Shown here in pieces: positions 18,627 through 28,228 of a DNA stretch of 64,000 nucleotides; position 1 is the stretch's first letter; every line of letters begins with the position of its first letter. A program made the position numbers and the translations under genes. Source of the DNA: Aquimarina spinulae. Its GTDB lineage: Bacteria > Bacteroidota > Bacteroidia > Flavobacteriales > Flavobacteriaceae. Below the pieces are notes generated by a model, which saw only the letters and a program-made list of their open reading frames with translations, was not told the DNA's origin and did no database searches. The stretch spans positions 3,089,501-3,153,500 of the forward strand of contig NZ_CALSBP010000002.1 of the NCBI RefSeq assembly GCF_943373825.1, given 5' to 3'.

Positions 18627-20978
18627 TTGCTTAAAAACATAAAAAACTATATAAACACCCATCCAAAACGCTTCTTAATTCTTGGAGTAGCGTTGATTGT
18701 ATATTATTTTTTATTACCAAGACCATTATTTGATGATCCCACTGCAACAGTAATTGAGACCAGAAGCGGTGAATTATTAGGTGCTAAAATTGCATCTGAT
18801 GGACAATGGCGTTTTCCTGAGACCGATAGTGTACCCAAAAAATTTGAACGATGTATCATTGCATTTGAAGATCAGCAATTTTATAGACATTTTGGATTTA
18901 ACCCTGTTGCGATGGGAGAAGCAATTATCGAAAATAGTAATGCAGGTAAAGTGGTTAGAGGAGGAAGTACAATCACTCAACAGGTTATTCGTTTGGCGCG
19001 AAAAGGTAAAAAACGCACCTATTTTGAAAAACTAAAAGAATTAATACTGGCCACACGACTGGAGTTTGGAGCTTCTAAAAAAAAGATTTTGAAACTATAC
19101 GCATCTCATGCTCCTTTTGGTGGTAACGTAGTAGGGATCGATATGGCAGCCTGGCGTTATTTTGGATTACCAGCGCATCAATTATCCTGGGCAGAGACTG
19201 CAACACTTGCAGTACTACCTAATGCACCTTCTTTAATCTACCCCGGAAAAAATCAAATTAAATTATTAAAGAAAAGAAACCGATTGCTTCTTACGCTTTT
19301 AGAAGAAGAAACCATTGATTCATTGACATACGAACTATCAATAAGCGAAACACTACCTAAGAAGCCTTATTTTTTACCGCAAACAACTCCGCATTTATTA
19401 GAAAGATTAGCAAAAAAACACGAAGGTAAGAGAGTGCAAACTACAATCGATCCAATACTACAAAAACAGGTTAACCGAGTGGTTAAAAAGCATTATGAGG
19501 TATTAAAACAAAATGAAGTACACAATATGGCAGTTTTGGTTTTAGATGTTGATACCAGAGAAGTACTAAGTTATGTGGGGAATTCACCAACAGATAAAGC
19601 GCATCAAAAGGATGTAGATATTATCGAGGCAGGCCGCAGTACAGGAAGTACATTAAAACCATTATTATATGCCGCAATGATGGATAAAGGCGAATTGTTA
19701 CCAGAACAATTGGTTTCAGATATTCCTACAGTAATTTCGGGGTATAATCCCAAGAATTTTGATGAAAGCTATAGTGGTGCTGTTGCAGCAAATCGAGCTT
19801 TGGCACGTTCTTTAAATATACCAGCAGTTCGATTATTGCAAAAATATGGTTTACAGAGATTTAGAGATGAAATGAATGCATTTCAAATTAGAGATTTGAG
19901 ATATGGTGCTGACCATTATGGATTGTCATTGATTGTTGGAGGAGCAGAAGGAAACCTTTGGGATCTTAGTAAAACGTATGCAGGTTTTGCGAGTACGTTA
20001 AATCACTATCAAAGTACCTCTAGTGAATATTTTACCAAAGAATTTACCGAACCAATCGTTTTGGCTGAAAGGGAAGTAGATTTTGGTAAAAGAACACAAC
20101 AAAAACCAATATATGGCGCTGGGAGCATTTGGTTAACCTTTGAGGCTATGAAAAAAGTAAACCGACCAGAAGGTGATGAAGCCTGGGAATTCTATGATTC
20201 TTCTAGAGAGATTGCCTGGAAAACAGGAACCAGCTTTGGTAATAGGGATGCCTGGGCAATTGGCGCTAGCCAAAAGTATGTGGTAGGAATTTGGATTGGC
20301 AATGCCGATGGAGAAGGACGACCAGAACTCACAGGATTAAATTCGGCTGCACCTGTTTTATTTGATGTATATAACCTATTGCCAAAATCTAAGTGGTTCA
20401 CTGCTCCATATGATGATCTAATTACTGTTACGGTCTGTACTAAAAGTGGTTTTTTAGCAGGTAGTAATTGCCCAACCAAACTAATGGATGTTCCCGTTTC
20501 GGAAACCAGAACCAAACCTTGTCCATACCATCAATTAGTACACTTGGATAGGACAAGGCAATACAGAGTAAATTCTTCTTGTGAACCTGTTGGTAATATG
20601 ATTCATGAATCTTGGTTTGTTCTACCACCGTTACAAGAGTATTTTTTTAAAACAGGTAATTCTGATTATCGTTCCTTACCACCATATCGACCCAATTGTA
20701 TAAAAGAATCTCAGGAACGAATGGATTTTATTTTTCCAAAACCTAATAGTAGTGTATATTTACCCAAAGGATTTGATGGTAAAACTAATGAGGTAATTCT
20801 TAAAATTGCACATACAAATCCCGAAACTCGTGTATTTTGGTATATAGATCATCAATTTGTTGGCACAACTAAGCAGTTTCATGAAATGCCTGTTGCCCCT
20901 AAACCAGGGATGCATATTATTACCGTTTTAGACGAAAAAGGAAATGAATTAAAACGGAAAATAGAAATCAAAGATTGA
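18618..20978 (+). CDS. pbpC: Penicillin-binding protein 1C
   Basis: 786 residues, bifunctional murein synthase. One N-terminal membrane helix (residues 16-36). Glycosyltransferase motifs: FEDQQFYRHFG with catalytic Glu84, and RGGSTITQQ. Transpeptidase motifs: STLK (Ser344, Lys347), SLN in ALARSLNIPA, and KTGTS at 535-539. A C-terminal BiPBP_C domain ends the protein. It polymerises and cross-links glycan strands, and is linked functionally to the A2M protein upstream. Its ATG and codons 2-3 lie inside the right arm of the inverted-repeat element, so its translation start may be sequestered if the arms pair in the mRNA. Confidence 0.95.
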   Translation: MSSLLKNIKNYINTHPKRFLILGVALIVYYFLLPRPLFDDPTATVIETRSGELLGAKIASDGQWRFPETDSVPKKFERCIIAFEDQQFYRHFGFNPVAMGEAIIENSNAGKVVRGGSTITQQVIRLARKGKKRTYFEKLKELILATRLEFGASKKKILKLYASHAPFGGNVVGIDMAAWRYFGLPAHQLSWAETATLAVLPNAPSLIYPGKNQIKLLKKRNRLLLTLLEEETIDSLTYELSISETLPKKPYFLPQTTPHLLERLAKKHEGKRVQTTIDPILQKQVNRVVKKHYEVLKQNEVHNMAVLVLDVDTREVLSYVGNSPTDKAHQKDVDIIEAGRSTGSTLKPLLYAAMMDKGELLPEQLVSDIPTVISGYNPKNFDESYSGAVAANRALARSLNIPAVRLLQKYGLQRFRDEMNAFQIRDLRYGADHYGLSLIVGGAEGNLWDLSKTYAGFASTLNHYQSTSSEYFTKEFTEPIVLAEREVDFGKRTQQKPIYGAGSIWLTFEAMKKVNRPEGDEAWEFYDSSREIAWKTGTSFGNRDAWAIGASQKYVVGIWIGNADGEGRPELTGLNSAAPVLFDVYNLLPKSKWFTAPYDDLITVTVCTKSGFLAGSNCPTKLMDVPVSETRTKPCPYHQLVHLDRTRQYRVNSSCEPVGNMIHESWFVLPPLQEYFFKTGNSDYRSLPPYRPNCIKESQERMDFIFPKPNSSVYLPKGFDGKTNEVILKIAHTNPETRVFWYIDHQFVGTTKQFHEMPVAPKPGMHIITVLDEKGNELKRKIEIKD

Positions 20979-21031
20979 TTTTGATTTAATCCCGTAATTA
21001 CTCTGTTTTTTCCACGTAAGCAATCTAAAAC

Positions 21032-21081
21032 AAGTTGTTAACAAAATTGTAAAACATTGCAATTTTGTGTTAAAACAACTT
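21032..21081. promoter_or_regulatory. Long imperfect hairpin upstream of secreted protease
   Basis: AAGTTGTTAACAAAATTG (21032-21049) pairs with 21060-21081 (CAATTTTGT...ACAACTT) with two small 2-nt bulges over a 10-nt loop. It may end the pbpC message or bind a regulator upstream of the protease promoter (possible -7 box TATCTTAG at 21111-21118). Confidence 0.4.
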
Positions 21082-21131
21082 ATTTGTTAAATTTTGAACA
21101 ATTCTCTTGTTATCTTAGAATCAACATTTTA

Positions 21132-21158
21132 CAAACTAGCTAGCGTTAATTATTAACG
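21132..21158. promoter_or_regulatory. Direct-repeat copy and 15-bp palindrome in protease leader
   Basis: CAAACTAGCTAGC at 21132-21144 recurs after the gene at 23479-23491. It overlaps by one base the perfect palindrome CGTTAATTATTAACG (21144-21158). Both lie between the putative -7 box and the ATG, a possible operator position. Confidence 0.35.
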
Positions 21159-21186
21159 TATAACTCAAACTTAACTCTTAAAACCA

Positions 21187-23475
21187 ATGAAAAATGCAAT
21201 TTTATTGCTTGTCATATTGTTATGTTCAAGCATTACCGCCTATTCCCAAATAGGCCAAGGAGGAGAACCTTTGTTCTCGAATGAACGTGTTTCAAAATCA
21301 AGCCAAATTCCTAATGTCACATTACCTAAACTGGATGTAGCTAAACTACTAAAAGAAGATGCATTAGAATCAAGTAAAGACGTACCAATGCGTTTTGCGT
21401 ATGCTCATAAAACGAATCTTAATCCAAAAAATTCCGGAAAATGGTATACCAATTCGAAAGGTGACCGGTATTGGCTGATTGAGATTGAATCGAAAGGAGC
21501 ATTGTCACTTAACCTTACTTTTTCGAATTTCAAAATTCCTGAAGGAGGTAAATTATTTGTCTATAACAGAGACAAATCTGATGTTCGTGGCGCATTTACT
21601 TCTGCTAATAATAAAAACTCAAAACGATTGGGTTTAGCTCCTGTAAAAGGAGACAAAATCATAGTAGAATATTTTCAACCGGCTCAGGTAAAACAACAAC
21701 CAGGTTTAAATATTTCTGCAGTTGCCCATGATTACAGAGGTATAATGACAATGGCAAAAAACTTTGGAGATTCTGGATCTTGTAATAACAATGTAGTTTG
21801 TGCAGAAGGAGATCCATGGAGAGATCAAATTAGATCAGTAGCATTAGCAATTTTAGGAAATGGAACCAGATGGTGCTCTGGATCTTTAATGAATAATACT
21901 GCAAATAATGGAACACCATATTTTTTAACAGCAAATCACTGTACATCTGGTCGTGACGTGACCAACTGGGTATTTGTTTTTAACTATGAATCTCCTGGGT
22001 GTAGCAATAACTCTGACGGGTCAACTAGTCAGTCTATTTCTGGTTCTCAAATGATGGATAGCGGCTCAGGGTCAGATTATGCATTATTAAAGCTTTCTTC
22101 TACACCACCTTCTGCATATAATGTGTATTATTCTGGATGGGATGCCACGGGAAGTATTCCTACCAAAACTACAGGTATTCATCACCCTGCTGGTGATGTG
22201 AAAAAGATATCATTTGATAGTGATCCATCTTCAATCACATCGTATTATGGAGGATCAGGATCAGGAACTACCCACTGGAGAGTAAGTGATTGGGATGATG
22301 GAACAACAGAAGGAGGGTCTTCTGGATCTCCTCTCTATGATCAAAATAAAAGGGTTGTAGGTCAATTGCATGGTGGAGATGCTGCTTGTGGTAATAACTC
22401 ACCAGATTGGTATGGTCGCCTCTCGGTGACATATCCAAATATTTGCCAATGGCTGGCTCCTGGCTGTACTACCAAAATAGTGGACGGATATAACCCTGGG
22501 AGTGGCGGAGATACACAGGCACCTTCTGCTCCTGCTGGATTAAGTGCCTCTAATGTTGCAGCAACTTCGGTATCACTTTCATGGAATGCCGCTACCGATA
22601 ATGTTGGTGTGACTGGATATGATGTGTATCAAGGGAATTCAATTGCTACATCAGTAACAGGTACTTCAGCAAATATTACCGGACTAACCGCTAATACAGC
22701 ATACCAATTTAGAGTAAAAGCCAAAGATGCAGCTGGAAACATTTCTGGATTCAGTAATACAGTTAATGCAACTACTACAGGAGGAGGAGCTACCTATTGT
22801 TCTGCAAATGGAAATAATGCTTCTGAAGAATATATTAGCCGGGTTCAACTAGGGTCTATCGATAAAACTTCTACTGCAGGAAGCGGAGGATATAGTGATT
22901 TTACGTCAGAATCTACAAATTTATCCAAAGGAAGTTCAAATACGATTACGGTAACACCTACCTGGGCTGGCACAACATATAGTGAAGCATATAGAGTCTG
23001 GATAGATTATAATCAAGATGGTGATTTTACAGATGCCGGAGAACAAGTCTGGACACAATCTGCAACTCAAAACGCAACCGTAAGCGGAAGCTTTACAGTA
23101 CCTTCGTCTGCTACCAATGGAACGACTAGAATGCGAGTTACTATGAGATATAATACATCTCCTTCTCCTTGTGGATCATTTAATTATGGAGAGGTCGAAG
23201 ATTATACTGTTGTGATTGGTGGATCAGTAGTTGCTAAACAAAATAATAATGTAACACTTTATCCCAATCCGGCTAGAGATATACTAAATATATCTTTCAA
23301 GACGCAATCAAAAGAAATCTCATATTCGGTAATAGATATTTTAGGAAAAACAATTATCTCGGTATCAGGTAAAAATCAATCTACCATAGATGTTGGACAT
23401 CTGAAACAGGGAATTTACTTTCTGAAATTTACCGATGGGAAAAATCAATATACTAAACGTTTTGTGAAGCGATAA
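21187..23475 (+). CDS. Secreted trypsin-like (lysyl-endopeptidase type) protease, T9SS substrate
   Basis: 762 residues: signal peptide (ends AYSQ), propeptide, then a chymotrypsin-fold protease domain with His251 (TANHC), Asp297 (SDYALL) and Ser379 (GGSSGSP), plus paired cysteines as in lysyl endopeptidases. Next a fibronectin type III domain (about 440-530), a GEVED domain (YRVWIDYNQDGDFTDAGE ... YGEVEDYTV) and a C-terminal T9SS type A sorting domain (LYPNPARDILNI ... GIYFLKF). Exported by Sec, then released or anchored through type IX secretion. Lys or Arg specificity not determined. Confidence 0.93.
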   Translation: MKNAILLLVILLCSSITAYSQIGQGGEPLFSNERVSKSSQIPNVTLPKLDVAKLLKEDALESSKDVPMRFAYAHKTNLNPKNSGKWYTNSKGDRYWLIEIESKGALSLNLTFSNFKIPEGGKLFVYNRDKSDVRGAFTSANNKNSKRLGLAPVKGDKIIVEYFQPAQVKQQPGLNISAVAHDYRGIMTMAKNFGDSGSCNNNVVCAEGDPWRDQIRSVALAILGNGTRWCSGSLMNNTANNGTPYFLTANHCTSGRDVTNWVFVFNYESPGCSNNSDGSTSQSISGSQMMDSGSGSDYALLKLSSTPPSAYNVYYSGWDATGSIPTKTTGIHHPAGDVKKISFDSDPSSITSYYGGSGSGTTHWRVSDWDDGTTEGGSSGSPLYDQNKRVVGQLHGGDAACGNNSPDWYGRLSVTYPNICQWLAPGCTTKIVDGYNPGSGGDTQAPSAPAGLSASNVAATSVSLSWNAATDNVGVTGYDVYQGNSIATSVTGTSANITGLTANTAYQFRVKAKDAAGNISGFSNTVNATTTGGGATYCSANGNNASEEYISRVQLGSIDKTSTAGSGGYSDFTSESTNLSKGSSNTITVTPTWAGTTYSEAYRVWIDYNQDGDFTDAGEQVWTQSATQNATVSGSFTVPSSATNGTTRMRVTMRYNTSPSPCGSFNYGEVEDYTVVIGGSVVAKQNNNVTLYPNPARDILNISFKTQSKEISYSVIDILGKTIISVSGKNQSTIDVGHLKQGIYFLKFTDGKNQYTKRFVKR

Positions 23476-23512
23476 AGTCAAACTAGCTAGCTTAGTATGT
23501 AAAATATGAAAA

Positions 23513-23556
23513 AGAGAGTGGGATTCTTGAGTTTTATCAGGAACTCACTCTTTTTT
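23513..23556. terminator. Terminator between convergent protease and YCII genes
   Basis: GAGTGGGATTCTT (23516-23528) pairs imperfectly with AGGAACTCACTC (23539-23550), followed by six Ts on the plus strand and, read the other way, by an A-rich tract giving Ts for the minus-strand gene. Probably works in both directions. Confidence 0.65.
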
Positions 23557-23561
23557 ATTTA

Positions 23562-24068
23562 CTACCTCAATGGAAACCCTTTTGCTGCCCACCACGGATG
23601 TATTTCGATAATTAGACGGCCGGATTTTACCATGGGATCCATATTAGCCAAGCTATCTGCTATTTTTTGTGTAGGTGTATTATAAATTGTGATTCCGCGA
23701 ATATCACCATCATCCCCAAAAGGTCCCGAAATATCAGCGTATCCTTCTTTATACATTCTACCAAGATGTCCAAGATGTAATTTTTGTAAACTATCTGCTT
23801 CTTCCTTATTTTGAGAACGATTGGGTCCTTTTTTTAAGAAAGCAATAAAATACTGTTGCATAATCACGGTATCTCCGGTTTCTTCATCTATATAATCAAA
23901 GATCTTAAAGCCATTTTTTTGCAACTTTTCCTTGATTGATTTTACCGAAGGTTTTATTTCTTCAGTAACCTCTTTTGTAGTCTCCGATTGTGGGATGCTT
24001 TCTTCTTTAGGTTGTTGTTTACAAGAGAAAAGGAATAGTAATGCAAAAAATATGAGTAGTTTTTTCAT
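23562..24068 (-). CDS. YCII-related domain lipoprotein
   Basis: Start set at 24068, where MKKLLIFFALLFLFSCK gives a clean SPII signal; the longer frame to 24191 would overlap the kinase gene. The mature part has a Glu/Lys-rich spacer and then a YCII-like dimeric ferredoxin domain (FIAFLKKGPN ... HLGHLGRMYKEGYADISGPFGDDGDIRGITIY) with the conserved His and Asp residues. Enzymatic role of secreted YCII proteins is unknown. It follows the histidine kinase gene at 88 nt. Confidence 0.85.
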   Translation of the reverse strand: MKKLLIFFALLFLFSCKQQPKEESIPQSETTKEVTEEIKPSVKSIKEKLQKNGFKIFDYIDEETGDTVIMQQYFIAFLKKGPNRSQNKEEADSLQKLHLGHLGRMYKEGYADISGPFGDDGDIRGITIYNTPTQKIADSLANMDPMVKSGRLIIEIHPWWAAKGFPLR

Positions 24069-24156
24069 CTTAATGAAGCTTTTAGTCATTTCTGGTGTTA
24101 AAATAATGAATTTTACTCGAATAGGATAGTGTCTCAATTTTGTAATCAAAATATAA

Positions 24157-25878
24157 TCAGATAGTGATTTTAAATGTAGTCCCCTTACCAAGAGTACTTT
24201 CTACATGAACCTTAGCATTGTTCATGTCTAAAAAATCTTTAGTAATCAATAAACCTATACCTGTACTACTTTCTCCTCCTGTACCTTCTTTTTTATGAGT
24301 CTTATTGTATTCAAAAAGCCTATTTAATTCATCAGGGTTCATACCGATTCCTGTATCTTCGATTTCAATGAGGTGTTTGGTTTTGGATTGATGTAGTCGT
24401 ACTTGAATTTCTCCCTCTTTTTGAGTATATTTTATAGCATTAGAGATGATATTTCTTAAGCTGGCCAAAATCATATTCTTATCTGCATGAATATAGGTGT
24501 CATTGGTAAAATAATGTGTAGAAAACTTTAGGTTTTTTAGATTTATAATAGGCTGAAAATATTCAGTAATATTTTCAAATAACTCGATAATACTGAATAG
24601 AGATTTTTCTGGTTTTAACGATAACAAATCATTTTTAGACCAACTAATAAGGTTTTCTAAGGTAAAATGAATAGAGGTGGTATTTTGCTCAATAGATTTT
24701 ATAATTTCTTTTAATTGAGTTTTGTCATAGCTTTCAAAATCTTCTAATACTAGTTTCAGAAGTACATCCATAGTTCCTATTCCTCCTCTTACATCATGGG
24801 ATATTAGAGACAGAAATTTTGACTTCATGATATTAAGTTGTGTTAGTTGAGTGTTTCTTTTAGAGAAAGAATAAAAAAGTAATACAAGTAAAGAGGTGAA
24901 TACTACTCCAGCTATTAGAATGATTAAAGGATAAGATGTTCTTTCGTTTTTTATATATGTAATTGTAGGATCGGCGACTAACACCCATTTTTTCCCCCAT
25001 AAGATTGGTAAATCAAATTGATAAGTGAAATTTATCTGGGTATCGACTTGTTTAGATTGATAGGTAAATAAGGTATCTTTAGAAATTCCGTTTTTTTGAT
25101 TTAGTAACGACATCTGAATTTCTTTAGATATATTGGTGTTATTAGCAGCTTCAAAGATTTTCGAAAATTTGAAGACCCCAAGTACAAATCCTTTAAGGTT
25201 TTTTGGATCGTAGTTTTTTTGAGATTCATTTTCAATAAAAATAGGTAGAAAAGCTAAGCATCCTTCTGGATTTGTTTTTTCTTGTACTAATTTCACATTT
25301 CCGCTAATAAGGGGTTTACCCGATAATTGTGAGGATTTAAGAGTGTTATACCGCTGTTTTTCTGAAGCTAAGTCATATCCAAAAGCATTTTTGTTTTTTG
25401 TAAAAGGATCAACATAATAGACAGGAAAATATTCTTTTCTGATTTTTGCATTTACCAATTGATTAAAACTGTCTTTTTCTGAAAAGCTAAAATCAGAAAA
25501 TTCTTGTTGATGCTTTTTCTCATAGAAGGACCTCATTTCATGTTTTACCCGGGGAACCCATTCTAAAGCTAAAAAACTACTATTTCTTTTACGTATAGAT
25601 TGAGATTCTGTAATGAACATCTGATAACTAGGGATCTCGTTTGATTTGAATAATGTGGCTAGCGTATGTAAAGACTCTAGGTTTAACTCAAATTCTCTGT
25701 GCAGAGATGCTGCAAATTGATCAACTTCATTCTTGAATTTGATTTCAATTTTTTTTTGCTCGAGGATATAATAGGATCTTGCCAGAAGTATTGAGAGTGA
25801 TAACCCTATAGCCCAAATAACAGGAATACAATATTTAGAATCAATAAGGGATTTTAAATAATACCGTTTTCTTTTCAT
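24157..25878 (-). CDS. CHASE-domain sensor histidine kinase
   Basis: 573 residues. Membrane helices near residues 17-33 and 317-341 enclose a periplasmic CHASE sensor (FLALEWVPRVKHEMR, FPVYYVDPFTKN). The H-box is SLISHDVRG with His361, then an N-box (LRNIISNAIKYT) and G-boxes (DTGIGM, GIGLLI). It senses an external small molecule of unknown nature. No receiver domain; a response regulator partner is not adjacent on this strand, but a kinase/regulator pair stands divergently 400 bp away. Confidence 0.9.
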   Translation of the reverse strand: MKRKRYYLKSLIDSKYCIPVIWAIGLSLSILLARSYYILEQKKIEIKFKNEVDQFAASLHREFELNLESLHTLATLFKSNEIPSYQMFITESQSIRKRNSSFLALEWVPRVKHEMRSFYEKKHQQEFSDFSFSEKDSFNQLVNAKIRKEYFPVYYVDPFTKNKNAFGYDLASEKQRYNTLKSSQLSGKPLISGNVKLVQEKTNPEGCLAFLPIFIENESQKNYDPKNLKGFVLGVFKFSKIFEAANNTNISKEIQMSLLNQKNGISKDTLFTYQSKQVDTQINFTYQFDLPILWGKKWVLVADPTITYIKNERTSYPLIILIAGVVFTSLLVLLFYSFSKRNTQLTQLNIMKSKFLSLISHDVRGGIGTMDVLLKLVLEDFESYDKTQLKEIIKSIEQNTTSIHFTLENLISWSKNDLLSLKPEKSLFSIIELFENITEYFQPIINLKNLKFSTHYFTNDTYIHADKNMILASLRNIISNAIKYTQKEGEIQVRLHQSKTKHLIEIEDTGIGMNPDELNRLFEYNKTHKKEGTGGESSTGIGLLITKDFLDMNNAKVHVESTLGKGTTFKITI

Positions 25879-25977
25879 AATTTTTTAGAAGCTCAATAGA
25901 TCTTTTATATTAATGGGGTTGTAGTAGTAAAAAGAAGAACTCTTCAGATATTTTGAAAAGGGATATAAGCTTCAGAA

Positions 25978-26142
25978 TTCTTAATAGGGGTAACTTTCTT
26001 AATAGGGATAATTTAAAGATAGTAATTATTATGTTGATTATGATGAATAGAAGATGTAAATTTTATTTTTTTTATTATTGATTTACAGTTGTTTATGTTG
26101 TGTTATTGTAGTAACTTTAATACAAACATTATATCCCTATTA
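25978..26142. repeat. Repeated TAATAGGGAT boxes between divergent kinases
   Basis: In the 406-bp space between the two kinase genes, an 18-bp unit (TTCTTAATAGGGGTAACT) is repeated in tandem at 25978-25995 and 25996-26013 with 15 of 18 matches. The core TAATAGGGATA is present in inverse at 26132-26142. Candidate binding sites for a regulator. The remaining sequence (25879-25977, 26143-26284) is AT-rich without other features. Confidence 0.45.
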
Positions 26143-26284
26143 TTCTGATGTTTTACCTTACCCTGAGACCGGTTTTTTAATATCAAAGTATTAAAAACAA
26201 ATAACTACAATGATAGTTGTATTAGGCTACCTCATTAATAAATTTCAATGTCAAAATTTCATATAATGCTGTAATGACAATACG

Positions 26285-27730
26285 ATGAAAACAAGTTCTG
26301 TATATATAAAAAAAAATGTACTTAATAATGATCTTATCACAATAGTAAATGATAATGGATATTTTGTTGAGTCAAACCCTCAATGGTCTGTTTTATTGGG
26401 ATATAGTAAAAAGGAATTGTTAAGTATTCCTTATTTAACTTTGGTACACTATGAAGATAGGAGTAAGGTCAAACAAGCAATCGAGAACCAACTACAAACT
26501 CCTAACTCTAAACCATTCATAGTTAGACTTATCAGTAAAATGGGAGATATCATATGGTTAGAATCTATTATAACCAAGATAGGATATGAAGAAGGCTTTT
26601 TACTAATTGCAAAAGATATAACTCAAAAAAAAACAGAAAAATCTTCAATAGAAGCAGATTTAATTGCTCTAAAACTTAAAAATAGACAATTAGAAGATCT
26701 ATTCAATTTAAGCCAGGATTTAATAACCATTTCAAATCCTGAAGGGTATTTTACCAAATTAAACCCGCAATGGAGTAAAACTATGGGATATACCGAAACA
26801 GAATTAATGGATAAACCTTACTTAACATTTGTGCATCCAGAGGATCAACAAAATACTGTTGCAGAAGCAGCAAAACAATTTGATGGGACTACCATATTTA
26901 ACTTTAGGAATAGATACCTTACTAAAGCAGGAGAAATTGTTTGGTTAGATTGGAACGCCACTGCATTAGATCATACCGGAGAAGTATTTGGAATTGCCAG
27001 AAATATTACAAAAGCAATTAGACAAGAACAAAAAATAGAAGCAACATTACAAGAATTGATAGCAAAAAATAAGCAATTAGAGGACTATGCCTATATTACC
27101 TCTCATAACTTAAGATCACCTGTAGCTAATATCTTTATGCTTACCAAATTTTTGGAAGAAAGTACGCTTACCGAAGAGCAAATGAATTATACAGATATGA
27201 TCAAAAATTCTGCAGAGGTGCTTAATAAAACAATGAAAGATTTGATAAACGTGGTGCAGATTAACGAATCTACAGATATGTCTATTCAAAATATTTCTCT
27301 TCAAGAAACGTGCATAGAAGTAAAAAGGCAATTAAGTGCAAAAATCATGGAGACTCAGGCAAAAATCATTACTGATTTTAAAGTTGAAGAAATTTCCTAT
27401 TCGATTGCTTATTTAAGAAGCATATTTCTTAACCTTATTTCAAACTCGCTAAAATATTGCTCTTCCAAAAGAAAGCCTATCATTCATATTTCTTCTGAAA
27501 AAGTAAATAATAGAATTCAACTAATATTTAAAGATAATGGATTGGGAATTGACTTAGATAAATATGGAGATAAAGTATTCGGGTTTAGAAAAACGTTTCA
27601 TAAAAATGCTGGTGCCAAAGGATTAGGGCTTTTCATAATTAAATCTCAAATTGAAGCCTTAAAAGGTACAATAGCTATTGATAGCGAACTTAATAAAGGA
27701 ACTAAATTTACTATAAATATTGTGTTATGA
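26285..27730 (+). CDS. Cytosolic PAS-PAS sensor histidine kinase
   Basis: 481 residues without a membrane segment. Two PAS/PAC units (FVESNPQWSVLLGYSKKEL near residue 28; FTKLNPQWSKTMGYTETEL near 157), each ending in a PAC motif (AKDITQKK, ARNITKA). H-box SHNLRSP with His274, N-box NLISNSLKYC, G-box DNGLGIDLDKYGDKVFG and GLGLFII. It probably detects a soluble ligand or redox state and passes phosphate to the response regulator encoded next, whose ATG overlaps this gene's stop by 4 nt. Confidence 0.9.
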   Translation: MKTSSVYIKKNVLNNDLITIVNDNGYFVESNPQWSVLLGYSKKELLSIPYLTLVHYEDRSKVKQAIENQLQTPNSKPFIVRLISKMGDIIWLESIITKIGYEEGFLLIAKDITQKKTEKSSIEADLIALKLKNRQLEDLFNLSQDLITISNPEGYFTKLNPQWSKTMGYTETELMDKPYLTFVHPEDQQNTVAEAAKQFDGTTIFNFRNRYLTKAGEIVWLDWNATALDHTGEVFGIARNITKAIRQEQKIEATLQELIAKNKQLEDYAYITSHNLRSPVANIFMLTKFLEESTLTEEQMNYTDMIKNSAEVLNKTMKDLINVVQINESTDMSIQNISLQETCIEVKRQLSAKIMETQAKIITDFKVEEISYSIAYLRSIFLNLISNSLKYCSSKRKPIIHISSEKVNNRIQLIFKDNGLGIDLDKYGDKVFGFRKTFHKNAGAKGLGLFIIKSQIEALKGTIAIDSELNKGTKFTINIVL

Positions 27731-28128
27731 TTAAGGAGAACCATATTTTATGTCTTATAGATGATGATAATATTCACCAGTTTATCATAAAAAAAATCGT
27801 ACATAAGCTTAGCCCTAATCAAAAGCTACTTGTATTCTCTAATGGAGAAGAGGGTATTAATTTCATAAGATCAACAATTGGGAAAATAGAGAAGTTACCA
27901 GATTTAATTTTACTAGACATAAATATGCCTGTTATGGATGGCTGGGGATTTCTGGAAGAATTTGTTACAATCACTCCAGAAATTAAAAAAGATATTATTA
28001 TTTACATTTTATCATCGTCAGACAATCCAACAGATACAGAAAAAGCTAAAGAATTTGAATTGGTTTCTGGATATCTTATTAAACCTATTAATGAAGATCA
28101 ATTAGAGTCACTATTAGAAAGTGTCTGA
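27727..28128 (+). CDS. Single-domain response regulator (CheY-like)
   Basis: 133 residues, one receiver domain only. Acidic pocket LIDDDN, phosphoacceptor Asp64 in LLDINMPVMDGW, then the SSSDNP switch residue and Lys in LIKPINED. No output domain, so it works by protein contact or phosphorelay. Overlap ATGA with the kinase gene indicates translational coupling. Confidence 0.92.
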   Translation: MIKENHILCLIDDDNIHQFIIKKIVHKLSPNQKLLVFSNGEEGINFIRSTIGKIEKLPDLILLDINMPVMDGWGFLEEFVTITPEIKKDIIIYILSSSDNPTDTEKAKEFELVSGYLIKPINEDQLESLLESV

Positions 28129-28175
28129 CTTATACATTAAGTCTCTATTGTCATCAAACTCATATCTATGTTAGA

Positions 28176-28218
28176 TAACCCCACCAAGTATATTTGTATT
28201 TGATGGGAGTTATTCTTT
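28176..28218. terminator. Possible bidirectional terminator
   Basis: TAACCCCACCA (28176-28186) pairs with TGATGGGAGTTA (28201-28212) with one bulge and one mismatch over a 14-nt loop, between two convergent genes. The T tract is short. Confidence 0.4.
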
Positions 28219-28228
28219 ATCATGTATA

